This document shows, in pieces, positions 55,720-64,000 of a stretch of DNA of 64,000 nt. A model generated the notes under the pieces. It had not been told where the DNA came from and did no database searches. It saw only the letters and a program-made list of their open reading frames with translations. The DNA lies in contig NZ_MYFN02000006.1 of assembly GCF_004514425.2 (NCBI RefSeq), positions 1 through 64,000 on the forward strand. The letters are read 5' to 3'. The number at the start of each line of letters is the position of its first letter. Position 1 is the stretch's first letter. The stretch comes from Shinella sumterensis (GTDB lineage Bacteria; Pseudomonadota; Alphaproteobacteria; Rhizobiales; Rhizobiaceae). The position numbers were made by a program, and so were the translations under genes.

Positions 55720-56469
55720 GTGTCGATTGCCGATATTTCCCTTTTGAGCGCACTGCTTGCCGGAGCGCTGTCGTTCCTCTCGCCCTGCGTGCTGCCGCTG
55801 GTGCCGCCCTATCTCTGCTACATGGCCGGCATTTCCGTCGAGCAGTTCAAGGGCGCAGATGCGGTCGCCGTCCGGCGCGACACGCGCGGCGCGGTGCTGC
55901 TGGCCGCCTTCTTCTTCACGCTCGGCTTCGCCACCGTGTTCGTGGCGCTCGGGGCCGGCGCCTCGACGATCGGCATGGTGCTGCGTCGGCATCTCGACAT
56001 CCTCGCCCAGATCGGCGGCGTCATCATCATCCTGATGGGCCTGCATTTCCTCGGCGTGCTGCGCATCGGGCTCTTTGCCCGCGAGGCGCGTTTCCAGGGC
56101 GGCGGCAAGCCTGCGACGGCATCGGGCGCCTATCTCATGGGTCTTGCCTTCGCCTTCGGCTGGACGCCCTGCATCGGGCCGGTGCTGGGCGCCATTCTCG
56201 GCGTGGCGGCTGCACGCGAGACGGTCGGTGACGGTGCGGCGCTGCTTGCCGTCTATTCGCTGGGGCTTGCCGTTCCGTTCTGGATCGCGGCCGGCTTCTC
56301 CGGCGCCTTCATGCGCTTTCTGGTCAGGTTCCGCCGTCACCTCGGCACGGTAGAGAAGGTCATGGGCATCCTGCTCATTCTCACCGGGCTGGCCTTCATC
56401 TTCGGCTATATCAGCGCCGTCGCCATCTGGTTCCAGCAAACGTTTCCCATTCTCTCGCAAATCGGCTAG
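55720..56469 (+). CDS. ccdA: Cytochrome c biogenesis protein CcdA
   Basis: It encodes 249 residues from GTG 55720, with GGAG upstream. Six transmembrane segments are predicted by eye. The two redox Cys lie in FLSPCVLPLVPPYLCYMAG (helix 1) and FGWTPCIGPVLG (helix 4), each flanked by Pro as in CcdA/DsbD. It moves reducing power from cytoplasmic thioredoxin to the periplasm for cytochrome c maturation. Next gene is 42 bp downstream. Confidence 0.93.
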   Translation: MSIADISLLSALLAGALSFLSPCVLPLVPPYLCYMAGISVEQFKGADAVAVRRDTRGAVLLAAFFFTLGFATVFVALGAGASTIGMVLRRHLDILAQIGGVIIILMGLHFLGVLRIGLFAREARFQGGGKPATASGAYLMGLAFAFGWTPCIGPVLGAILGVAAARETVGDGAALLAVYSLGLAVPFWIAAGFSGAFMRFLVRFRRHLGTVEKVMGILLILTGLAFIFGYISAVAIWFQQTFPILSQIG

Positions 56470-56511
56470 TGCGGGGCATCAGCCTCTGCATGCGGGATTG
56501 GGCGACAAACC

Positions 56512-57474
56512 ATGGCGGACATCATCGGACTGGTTCTGCCGTTCTTCGGCATGATTTTCCTGGGCTATGTCGTCGCAAGGATCACGCGCCAGCCGATCGA
56601 GGCTCTGGGCTGGCTCAACACGTTCATCATCTACATCGCGCTGCCGGCGCTGTTCTTCAAGCTCGTGGCGAAGACGCCCATCGAGCAGCTGACGCGTATC
56701 GATTTCATCCTGGCCAATGTCAGCGCCACCTATCTGGTTTTCACGCTCATCTTCGCCGCCGGCCTGCTTTTGCGCCGCGCGACGACGCGCGAGGCGACGA
56801 TCCAGGGACTTGCCGCCGCCTATGGCAATATCGGCTATATGGGGCCGGGGCTTGCGTTGCTCGCCTTCGGGGAGCCGGCGGCCGTTCCCGTGGCGCTCAT
56901 CTTCTGCTTCGAGAACATGCTGCATTTCTCGATTGCGCCGGCCCTGATGGCGCTGGGCGGTGGTGAGAAGCAGCCGTTGCACCGGCTTGCCGCAGGCGTC
57001 GCACGCCGGATCGTCACGCATCCCTTCATCATCGCCACGGCCGCCGGCTTCCTTGCCGCGTTCACCGGGTTCGAAGCGCCGGCACCGTTGCAGCGGCTGA
57101 TCGATTATCTCGCACAGGCGGCCGCGCCCTGCGCGCTCTTCGCCATGGGGGTGACGTTGGCGCTGCGGCCGTTGAAGCGGGTGCCGGTCGAGATCGGCTA
57201 TATCGTGCCGGCGAAGCTCGTCCTGCTGCCGGTGACGATGTATCTCATGCTGGGGCTTGCCGGCAGTTTCGATCCGGTCTGGGTCTATACCGCGGTGTTG
57301 CTTGCAGCGCTTCCCACCGCGACGAATGTCTTCGTCATCGGCCAGCAATATGGCGTTTGGCAGGAGCGGGCGTCCGCGACCATCCTCGTGACGACGGTGC
57401 TGTCCGTCGCCACTGTGACGGCGCTTCTCTACCTCGTGAAGTCAGGCCTGCTTCCGGCCGACCCGTTCCCGTAA
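56512..57474 (+). CDS. AEC-family transporter (auxin efflux carrier fold)
   Basis: It encodes 320 residues with ten hydrophobic segments. LPFFGMIFLGYVVARITRQPIEALGWLNTFIIYIALPALFF opens the family; the Pro in YIALPALFF and the NxGYMG-type crossover (YGNIGYMGPGL) are characteristic. AEC proteins export or import small organic acids. The substrate is unknown. Its 3' end overlaps the convergent hydroxylase gene by 33 bp. Confidence 0.9.
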   Translation: MADIIGLVLPFFGMIFLGYVVARITRQPIEALGWLNTFIIYIALPALFFKLVAKTPIEQLTRIDFILANVSATYLVFTLIFAAGLLLRRATTREATIQGLAAAYGNIGYMGPGLALLAFGEPAAVPVALIFCFENMLHFSIAPALMALGGGEKQPLHRLAAGVARRIVTHPFIIATAAGFLAAFTGFEAPAPLQRLIDYLAQAAAPCALFAMGVTLALRPLKRVPVEIGYIVPAKLVLLPVTMYLMLGLAGSFDPVWVYTAVLLAALPTATNVFVIGQQYGVWQERASATILVTTVLSVATVTALLYLVKSGLLPADPFP

Positions 57475-58650
57475 GCTGTCGCGAAACGCCTTGAGCGAGC
57501 CCAGCGGCTCGATACCCTCGCGCATGACGACGCTGCGAAGCGGGCCGATGGTGGAGAGCAGGTGAAGGCCGGCCGAGCGCAGGAACTGCACGGGCAGGAA
57601 ATCCGACAGCAGCGAGCGGTTGAGGAGATCGACGCTGAGCGTGCGCGAACGGACATCCGCCTGGCGCTTGCGGTCGAAGCGCGCGCCGATCGCGGCATCG
57701 TCCGCGGTCGCTGACGTCTTCAGCAGGTCCTTGAGGGCCATGATGTCGCGCAGGCTGAGATTGAGGCCCTGCGCGCCGATCGGGGGGAAGGCATGGGCGG
57801 CCTCGCCGATCAGCACCACGCGATCCTTGCCGAAGCGGTCGGCGGTCATGCCGGACAGCGGAAAGCTCTGGGCGCCGGCTTCGACCGACACCTTGCCGAG
57901 CATGGACTGCATGCGCTGCTCGACGGCGACGCTCAGTTCGGCGACGGGGAGCGCGGCGAGTCTTGCCGCTTCCTTCGGCGGCAGCACCCAGACAAGGCTG
58001 GAGCGATCGCCGGGCAGGGGAACCTGGGTGAAAGGGCCGCTCTCCGTGTGGAACTCCGTCGAGACATGGCCGTGCGGACGGTCGTGGGCGAAATTGAGCA
58101 CGAGCGCCGATTGCGGGTAGGACCAGGCGCGCACGCCGATGCCGGCGCTCTGGCGGATCAGCGATTGCCGACCGTCCGCGCCGACGACCAGTCCGGCCAT
58201 GACGCGCTCGCCGTCATCCAGCACCAGTTCGACGCCGGTTTCGAACGTGTTGACGGCCGTGACGCCGTTTTCGATGCGCACGATGCCGGCGTTTTCGGAA
58301 ATCCTGCGATCCAGCGCCGCGAGGAACGGCGCGTTCGGGATGTTGTAGCCGAAGGCGGGCAGGCCGACTTCGCCGGCACGGAAGGCAACGGGCGGGGCGC
58401 GCAGCAGGCGCGTCGTCCCGTCGAGGATCTGCATGGTTTCCAGCGCCGCGGCATGCGGGGCGATATCCTCCCAGAGGCCGAGCGTCCTCAGGAAAGCGAT
58501 GGACTGGTCCATGAGGGCCGTCGTGCGGCCGTCCGGCTTGCGGGCGGGCGGGGCGATGAGCGCGACGCTGGACCCCGAGTCGGCGAGCGCCAAAGCGGCG
58601 AGATTGCCGGCAAGGCCGGCCCCGACGATGGCGATATCGAATTGTCTCAT
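57442..58650 (-). CDS. UbiH/UbiF/VisC-family FAD-dependent hydroxylase
   Basis: It encodes 402 residues; GGAGG precedes ATG 58650 (MRQFDIAIVGAGLAGNLAALALADSG). The dinucleotide-binding GAGLAG, the GADGRQSLIR (DG) motif and the second FAD motif VLIGEAAHAFPPIGAQGLNLSLRD are intact. Family members hydroxylate the ubiquinone ring. Rhizobia have more than one paralogue, so the exact position modified is not assigned. Convergent with the AEC gene. Confidence 0.9.
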   Translation of the reverse strand: MRQFDIAIVGAGLAGNLAALALADSGSSVALIAPPARKPDGRTTALMDQSIAFLRTLGLWEDIAPHAAALETMQILDGTTRLLRAPPVAFRAGEVGLPAFGYNIPNAPFLAALDRRISENAGIVRIENGVTAVNTFETGVELVLDDGERVMAGLVVGADGRQSLIRQSAGIGVRAWSYPQSALVLNFAHDRPHGHVSTEFHTESGPFTQVPLPGDRSSLVWVLPPKEAARLAALPVAELSVAVEQRMQSMLGKVSVEAGAQSFPLSGMTADRFGKDRVVLIGEAAHAFPPIGAQGLNLSLRDIMALKDLLKTSATADDAAIGARFDRKRQADVRSRTLSVDLLNRSLLSDFLPVQFLRSAGLHLLSTIGPLRSVVMREGIEPLGSLKAFRDSLRERVGRKQA

Positions 58651-58897
58651 GACCGGCCTCCGCAGCGCGACGCGATTACCCACAGATTTTGCTGGGCTTC
58701 TATCCCTCAAGACTAGGCCGGCAAAGAGGCAATTTCCATGGGATGAATCCGCGCAGGCGGCAAACGGCTCGCAAATGCGGGGATTTTCACTGGCGATGGC
58801 GGGCAATCAATGCATATTACCTGACGTGACCGCACAGGAGGGCGCGTTCGGCACGGACGAACGCGTGACAAAGCCCCAGGATGGACTGCGACCGGCA

Positions 58898-59623
58898 ATG
58901 AAATTTTTCAACTACAAGCGCGTGCCCTACGCGGAAATCCGCGCCTTTTCTGTTCACATCCTGACGGCATCCGGTTCCTTCCTGGCTTTTCTCGGCGTCG
59001 TTGCCGCAGCGGAACACCGTTTCGTCGACATGTTCTGGTGGCTGGGGCTCGCGCTGCTCGTCGACGGTATCGACGGGCCGATCGCCCGCAAGGTGCGCGT
59101 CAAGGAAGTGCTGCCGAACTGGTCCGGCGACACGCTCGACAATGTCATCGACTACGTGACCTATGTGCTGCTGCCGGCCTTCGCGCTCTACCAGAGCGGC
59201 ATGATCGGCGAGCCGTGGTCCTTCGTGGCGGCCGGCGCCATCGTGGTGTCCAGCGCCATCTATTACGCCGATATGGGCATGAAGACCGACGAATATTTCT
59301 TCTCGGGCTTCCCCGTGGTCTGGAACATGGTGGTGTTCACGCTTTTCGTCATACAGGCGAGCGAACTGACCGCGTCGATCATCGTTTTCGTGTCGGTCTT
59401 CCTCACCTTCATGCCGATCAACTTCCTGCACCCGGTGCGCGTGGAGCGGCTGCGCAACGTCAATCTCGCCGTCTTCTTCCTTTGGGCGCTGCTGAGTGGG
59501 TATGCGCTGCTTCTTCACTTCGCGTCGCCCACCTGGGTGGTCTGGGGCGTGGTCGCGACGGGTCTCTATCTCTATGTCATCGGCGCCGTGATGCAGGTGT
59601 TCCCCAGCCTCGGCCGCCGCTAG
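58898..59623 (+). CDS. pcs: Phosphatidylcholine synthase
   Basis: It encodes 241 residues, MKFFNYKRVPYAEIRAFSVHILTASGSF, almost identical in style to the S. meliloti enzyme, which supports ATG 58898. The CDP-alcohol phosphotransferase motif is DGIDGPIARKVRV...GDTLDNVID with its Asp residues. It makes phosphatidylcholine from CDP-diacylglycerol and choline in the inner membrane, a route typical of rhizobia and needed for host interaction. Up to eight membrane segments follow. The next gene starts 18 bp on. Confidence 0.97.
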   Translation: MKFFNYKRVPYAEIRAFSVHILTASGSFLAFLGVVAAAEHRFVDMFWWLGLALLVDGIDGPIARKVRVKEVLPNWSGDTLDNVIDYVTYVLLPAFALYQSGMIGEPWSFVAAGAIVVSSAIYYADMGMKTDEYFFSGFPVVWNMVVFTLFVIQASELTASIIVFVSVFLTFMPINFLHPVRVERLRNVNLAVFFLWALLSGYALLLHFASPTWVVWGVVATGLYLYVIGAVMQVFPSLGRR

Positions 59624-59641
59624 AATATAAGGAAGCATGCC

Positions 59642-60613
59642 ATGACCAAGGCGATCGTCATTCGCAGCCTCGGCGGACCCGAGGTGCTGAAGCTCGAGGA
59701 CGTTGTGCTTGAGGCGCCCGGCCCGGGCGAGGTGCAGATCCGGCAGGCGGCCGTGGGCCTCAATTTCATCGACGTCTATTTCCGCACCGGCCTCTACAAG
59801 ACGGAGCTGCCGTTCATTCCCGGCAAAGAAGGCGCAGGCATCGTCACGGCGCTGGGCGAGGGCGTGACCGAGTTCGCCGTCGGCGACCGCGTCGCCTATG
59901 CCTCGGCCGATGGCGCCTATACAGCGGCACGCAATGTCGCGACGCGGCATCTGGTGCGCGTGCCGGACGGCATTTCGCTCGAAACGGCGGCCGCCATGAT
60001 GCTGAAGGGCATGACGGCGCAGTATCTGCTGCTGCAGACCTACCAGGTGAAGCCCGGCAGCGTGATCCTCTTCCACGCCGCAGCAGGCGGCGTCGGCCTC
60101 ATCGCCGGACAATGGGCCAAGGCGCTGGGCGCCACCGTGATCGGCACGGCGGGATCGCAGGCCAAGATCGATCTCGCGCTTGCCCATGGCTACGACCATG
60201 TCATCGATTACGGCAAGGAAGATTTCGCAGCGCGCGTTCGGGAACTGACGGATGGCAAGGGTGTCGACGTGGTCTACGATTCCGTCGGCAAGGACACCTT
60301 TCCGAAGTCGCTGGATTGCCTCAAGCCGCGCGGCCTGTTCGTGAGTTTCGGTAATTCCTCCGGTCCGGTCGAAGCTTTCAACATGGGACTGCTCGCCCAG
60401 AAGGGTTCGCTCTTCGCGACGCGTCCGACATTGTTTGCCTATATCGCCACGCGCGAGGCACTCGATGCATGTGCAAACTCGCTGTTTGATATTGTGCAAA
60501 GCAACAAAGTGCGTATCAATATTAATCAGACTTATCCGCTGGCGGACGCGGGGCGCGCGCACACGGATCTGGAAACAAGAAAAACGAGTGGAACGACACT
60601 GCTCATTCCCTGA
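59642..60613 (+). CDS. qor: Quinone oxidoreductase (zeta-crystallin-type MDR)
   Basis: It encodes 323 residues. AGGAAGC precedes the ATG. The medium-chain dehydrogenase fold lacks structural zinc Cys; NADPH binding is by HAAAGGVGLIAGQWAKALGATVIGTAGS, and FIPGKEGAGIVTALGEGV is conserved in Qor. The C-terminus TYPLADAGRAHTDLETRKTSGTTLLIP is typical. It reduces quinones or enones with NADPH. It may share a transcript with pcs. Confidence 0.93.
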   Translation: MTKAIVIRSLGGPEVLKLEDVVLEAPGPGEVQIRQAAVGLNFIDVYFRTGLYKTELPFIPGKEGAGIVTALGEGVTEFAVGDRVAYASADGAYTAARNVATRHLVRVPDGISLETAAAMMLKGMTAQYLLLQTYQVKPGSVILFHAAAGGVGLIAGQWAKALGATVIGTAGSQAKIDLALAHGYDHVIDYGKEDFAARVRELTDGKGVDVVYDSVGKDTFPKSLDCLKPRGLFVSFGNSSGPVEAFNMGLLAQKGSLFATRPTLFAYIATREALDACANSLFDIVQSNKVRININQTYPLADAGRAHTDLETRKTSGTTLLIP

Positions 60614-60661
60614 CCGCCCCGACGGGGCAAAAAGGCTGGGATCGCAGGAAAGAGGGGCAAA

Positions 60662-62236
60662 GTGCCAGCCGTTGGAGCATCCGCGGGCGGACCTTTATTG
60701 GCCGTTCGCAGCCTGACAAAACTGTTCGGTTCGTTTGCCGCCTGCAACGGCATCGACCTCGAAATCCAGCCCGGGGAAATCCATGCCCTGCTGGGCGAGA
60801 ACGGCGCGGGAAAATCAACGCTCGTGAAGATGCTTTTCGGCGTTCTGGCGCCGACCAGCGGCGAGATCGTCTGGAAGGGCGAGGCCGTGCGCATCCCGAG
60901 CCCCGGCGCCGCCCGCCGTCTCGGCATCGGCATGGTGTTCCAGCATTTTTCGCTGTTCGAGGCGCTGACGGTCGCCGAAAACATCGCGCTTTCGCTGAGC
61001 CCCGGCATATCGCTGTCGAAGGTCGCCGATGAAGCGTCGCGCCTCTCGCATCTCTACGGCCTGCCGCTCGATCCGAAGGCGCATGTCGCGGATCTCTCGG
61101 TCGGCGAGCGCCAGCGCATCGAGATCGTGCGTGCCCTGTTGCAGAACCCAGAACTGATCATCCTTGATGAACCGACCTCCGTCCTGACGCCGCAGGAGGC
61201 CGACAGGCTGTTCGAGACGCTGGACAAGCTGAAGACCGAAGGACGCTCCGTTCTCTACATCAGCCATCGGCTCGAAGAAGTGCAGCGCATCTGCGACCGC
61301 GCGACCGTGCTGCGCCACGGCAAGGTGACGGGCGCCTGCGATCCCCGCAAGGAAACGCCCGCCTCGCTCGCCCGCATGATGGTGGGCAGCGATGTCGCGT
61401 CCGTGAGCACCGCCGGCACCAACACCAAGGGCGACGTGCTGCTGGAGGCGCGTCATCTGAGCGTGCCGGCGCGCACGCCCTTCGCCGTCGCCCTCAAGAA
61501 CGTCTGTCTCAAGGTCCGGGGCGGCGAGGTGCTGGCGATCGCCGGCGTCGCCGGCAACGGACAGGGCGAGCTTTTCGACGCGCTTTCGGGCGAATATCCC
61601 GCGGCGGACGCCTCCGCCGTGTTCATCCGCAACAAGCCGGCCGGCAATCTCGGCATCACGGCGCGCCGCCTGATGGGCGCGGGCTTCGTGCCGGAAGAAC
61701 GCCATGGCCACGCCGCCGTGCCCTCGCTGCCGCTGTCGGACAACCTCGTCCTGGCGCGCAACCAGTCCGACCGGCGGACCTTTCTCGGCGGCGGCGTGCT
61801 CGGCATCATCAAGCACGCGGTCGTGCGTTTGGCATCGCGCCGCATTTCCGAGACGATGGACGTGCGCAAGAGCGGTGACGATCCGGCGGCTGGCTCGCTG
61901 TCGGGCGGCAATCTCCAGAAATACATTGTGGGGCGCGAACTCGACCGCCAGCCCTCCGTGCTGATCGTCAACCAGCCGACCTGGGGCGTCGATGCGGGAG
62001 CGGCAAGCCGCATCCGACAGGCGCTCGTCGATCTCGCCAAATCCGGCTCGGCCGTTCTCGTCATCAGCCAGGACCTGGACGAGATCTTCGAGGTGGCGAC
62101 CGAAATCGCCGTCATCAGCGAGGGACGCCTGTCGGATGCCTATCCCGCGCACGCGCTGACGCGCGAAAAGATCGGCCTCCTGATGGGTGGAATGTACGGC
62201 AAGACGGAAGGCGAAGAGGTGGCCCATGCGCATTGA
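60662..62236 (+). CDS. ABC importer ATPase, double domain, nucleoside (BmpA-associated) type
   Basis: It encodes 524 residues from GTG 60662 (AGAGGGGCAAA upstream). The first ABC module has Walker A GENGAGKST, signature LSVGERQRIEI and Walker B LIILDEPTSVL. The second has a degenerate P-loop (VAGNGQGELFDAL) but an LSGGNLQKYIVGREL signature, as in sugar/nucleoside importers of the Yuf/Nup type. It powers the two permeases encoded next; the binding protein is not in the window. Overlaps the permease gene by 11 bp. Confidence 0.92.
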   Translation: MPAVGASAGGPLLAVRSLTKLFGSFAACNGIDLEIQPGEIHALLGENGAGKSTLVKMLFGVLAPTSGEIVWKGEAVRIPSPGAARRLGIGMVFQHFSLFEALTVAENIALSLSPGISLSKVADEASRLSHLYGLPLDPKAHVADLSVGERQRIEIVRALLQNPELIILDEPTSVLTPQEADRLFETLDKLKTEGRSVLYISHRLEEVQRICDRATVLRHGKVTGACDPRKETPASLARMMVGSDVASVSTAGTNTKGDVLLEARHLSVPARTPFAVALKNVCLKVRGGEVLAIAGVAGNGQGELFDALSGEYPAADASAVFIRNKPAGNLGITARRLMGAGFVPEERHGHAAVPSLPLSDNLVLARNQSDRRTFLGGGVLGIIKHAVVRLASRRISETMDVRKSGDDPAAGSLSGGNLQKYIVGRELDRQPSVLIVNQPTWGVDAGAASRIRQALVDLAKSGSAVLVISQDLDEIFEVATEIAVISEGRLSDAYPAHALTREKIGLLMGGMYGKTEGEEVAHAH

Positions 62237-63320
62237 ACTGGAACGACGCGCCAACCCGTCCCTCCTGTTTTCCGTCCTGTCCCCGTTTCTGGCGCTGACG
62301 CTGACGGTGTTTGCGGGCGGCATCATGTTCGCGCTGCTGGGCAAGGACCCGGTTTCAGCGCTCTACAGCTTCTTCATCGAGCCGCTGCTCGACATCTGGT
62401 CGCTGCATGAGATCGCCATCAAGGCCGCACCGCTGATCCTGATCGGCGCGGGGCTGTCTGTGTGCTATCGCTCCAACAACTGGAACATCGGCGCCGAGGG
62501 GCAGTTCATCGCCGGCGCGATTGCGGGGGCCATCGTGCCGGTCGTCTTCCACGACTGGCATTCGTCGCTGGTGTTGCCGCTGATGCTGATTTTCGGCATG
62601 ATCGGCGGTGCGCTCTATGCCGCCATACCCGCCTTCCTCAAGGCGCAGATGAACACCAATGAAATCCTGACGAGCCTGATGCTGGTCTATATCGCACAGC
62701 TCTTCCTCGACTGGCTGGTGCGCGGCCCCTGGCGCAGCCCGGATGCCTACAATTTTCCTGTTACACGCGATTTCGCGCCGGAAGCGATCCTGCCCGAGCT
62801 CATATCCTCCGGGCGCGCCAATCTCGGCTTCGTCTTCGCCATCGTCGCCGCGGTCGGCCTGTGGATCATGATGCGCTATACGCTGAAAGGCTTCGAGATC
62901 ACCGTGCTCGGCCAGTCCGAACGGGCAGGGCGCTTCGCGGGTTTTTCCTCCAAGCGCATGATCTGGTTCTCCATGCTGCTTTCCGGCGCGTTCGCCGGAC
63001 TTGCCGGCATTTCCGAAGTCAGCGGCGTCATCGGCAAGTTGCAGCCCATCATTTCGCCCGGCTACGGCTTCACCGCCATCATCGTCGCGTTCCTCGGCCG
63101 CCTCAACCCGCTCGGCATCATCGCCGCCGGCCTGTTCCTGGCGCTCACCTATGTCGGCGGCGAGGCCGTGCAGCTGACGCTCGGCGTCTCCGACAAGGTG
63201 ACACGCGTCTTCCAGGGCCTGCTGCTGTTTTTCGTGCTCTCCTGCGACACGCTGATCCAGTACCGGATCCGGCTGGTGTTTTCCCGGTTCGGCCAGACGA
63301 GCGAGGGGGGAGCGCACTGA
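62226..63320 (+). CDS. ABC importer permease 1 (BPD_transp_2 family)
   Basis: It encodes 364 residues from ATG 62226 (MRIELERRANPSLLFSVLSPFLALTLTV). It has about nine to ten membrane segments, with the family-specific YRSNNWNIGAEGQFIAGAIAGA and FLGRLNPLGIIAAGLFLA motifs of purine/pyrimidine nucleoside permeases (NupP-like). Start overlaps the ATPase stop, and the stop shares bases with the second permease start (TGATG). Confidence 0.93.
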   Translation: MRIELERRANPSLLFSVLSPFLALTLTVFAGGIMFALLGKDPVSALYSFFIEPLLDIWSLHEIAIKAAPLILIGAGLSVCYRSNNWNIGAEGQFIAGAIAGAIVPVVFHDWHSSLVLPLMLIFGMIGGALYAAIPAFLKAQMNTNEILTSLMLVYIAQLFLDWLVRGPWRSPDAYNFPVTRDFAPEAILPELISSGRANLGFVFAIVAAVGLWIMMRYTLKGFEITVLGQSERAGRFAGFSSKRMIWFSMLLSGAFAGLAGISEVSGVIGKLQPIISPGYGFTAIIVAFLGRLNPLGIIAAGLFLALTYVGGEAVQLTLGVSDKVTRVFQGLLLFFVLSCDTLIQYRIRLVFSRFGQTSEGGAH

Positions 63321-64000
63321 TGGGTATCATCGAAGCCATCCTCCTGACGGTCGTCACCGCCGCCACGCCGCTGGTGCTCGCCTCGCTCGGCGAGCTGGTC
63401 TCCGAGCGGGCGGGCGTGCTCAATCTCGGCGTGGAGGGCATGATGGTGATGGGGGCGGTGCTCGCCTTCGCCGCCACGCAGGCCACCGGTTCGCCCTATA
63501 TCGGCATTCTCGCGGGCATTGCCTGCGGCGCGCTGTTTTCACTGCTCTTCGGCTTCCTGACGCTGACGCTCGTCGCCAACCAGGTGGCGACCGGCCTTGC
63601 GCTGACCATCCTCGGCCTTGGCGTATCCGGGCAGATCGGCGAGCCCTATGTCGGCATGTCCGGCGTCAAGCTTCAGCCCATCGTCATTCCGCTCCTCTCC
63701 GATATTCCGTTCATCGGGCCCATTCTGTTCAAGCAGGACCTGATCTTCTACCTGTCGATTGCGCTGGTGTTCGGCGTGAACTGGTTCCTGTTCCGCAGCC
63801 GGGCGGGGCTGAAGATCCGCGCGATCGGCGACAACCATGCCTCGGCGCATGCGCTCGGCATCCATGTCATCCGCACGCGCTACCTCGCCGTGATGTTCGG
63901 CGGCGCCTGCGCGGGTCTCGCCGGCGCGCAGCTGTCGCTCGTCTATACGCCGCAATGGGTGGAGAACATGTCGGCCGGGCGCGGCTGGATCGCGCTGGCG
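63320..64000 (+). CDS. ABC importer permease 2 (partial, runs off the window)
   Basis: At least 227 residues (MGIIEAILLTVVTAATPLVLASLGELVSERAGVLNLGVEGMMVMGAVLAF...). The SERAGVLNLGVEGMMV motif is typical of the second permease (NupQ-like) in BmpA-dependent nucleoside importers; KIRAIGDNHASAHALGI and GGACAGLAGAQLSL follow. The gene continues past 64000. It pairs with permease 1 to form the membrane channel. Confidence 0.92.
   Translation, partial: MGIIEAILLTVVTAATPLVLASLGELVSERAGVLNLGVEGMMVMGAVLAFAATQATGSPYIGILAGIACGALFSLLFGFLTLTLVANQVATGLALTILGLGVSGQIGEPYVGMSGVKLQPIVIPLLSDIPFIGPILFKQDLIFYLSIALVFGVNWFLFRSRAGLKIRAIGDNHASAHALGIHVIRTRYLAVMFGGACAGLAGAQLSLVYTPQWVENMSAGRGWIALA

Noticed and set aside
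58817-60562. Antisense open frame of 581 codons opposite pcs and qor
   Set aside because: Both forward genes are recognised by strong motifs, and the frame spans their intergenic gap without respecting gene ends.

Overview
The window looks like the chromosome of a GC-rich alphaproteobacterium of the Rhizobiaceae (Rhizobium/Sinorhizobium/Shinella type). The evidence is a phosphatidylcholine synthase (Pcs) that starts exactly like the rhizobial enzyme, a B12-dependent class II ribonucleotide reductase (NrdJ), a PopZ/DUF2497 polar protein next to valS, and a RirA-like iron box upstream of exbB. No species is assigned. Functions come from reading translated sequence and remembered family motifs; no database search was run.

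Region 1 (1 to about 31,100) is most of a contractile-tailed (myovirus-type) prophage; its left end lies outside the window. Order: end of a DNA methyltransferase gene; small control genes (winged helix, DnaA domain IV-like, LuxR-type HTH); a phage tRNA-Met; a 480-bp repeat-rich non-coding stretch; small genes, two on the minus strand; terminase; a portal fused to an Acb1-like anti-CBASS 2H phosphoesterase domain; head genes with a nested scaffold start; connectors; sheath and tube; a tail chaperone gene with a textbook -1 frameshift site; a minus-strand pair for a secreted nuclease and a secreted small protein; tape measure; a full baseplate (Dit-like, plug, hub, spike, gp25-like, J, DUF2612); fibres and a SASA-type esterase; a minus-strand multi-pass membrane protein like a GT-C glycosyltransferase; and a lysis cassette (membrane-anchored GH19-like endolysin, overlapping Rz/Rz1, small membrane proteins) closed by a strong terminator. 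The particle genes look complete, so the prophage may be functional.

Region 2 (31,100 to 40,220) is core chromosome: tRNA-Cys, a YciE-like protein, exbB-exbD, a PCMT-like methyltransferase, popZ, valS and a FadL-like outer membrane protein, with clear hairpin terminators.

Region 3 (about 40,290 to 47,680) is a decayed mobile/defence island between fadL-like and nrdJ. It holds TGTCATT repeats like Tn402/Tn5053 ends, an intact TniB, a TniA remnant, an unknown gene, a KAP-family P-loop NTPase split into two abutting reading frames, a membrane protein, a 5'-truncated AIPR (abortive infection) gene and two further fragments. Several genes are cut at mosaic junctions.

Region 4 (47,690 to 64,000) is core: nrdJ with a tandem pair of NrdR-like boxes 31 bp apart, xanthine phosphoribosyltransferase, a double-domain universal stress protein, a CinA/MoaB-like protein, wrbA, tRNA-Leu, ccdA, an AEC transporter, a UbiH-like hydroxylase, pcs, a quinone oxidoreductase, and a nucleoside-type ABC importer (ATPase plus two permeases, the second cut by the window edge).
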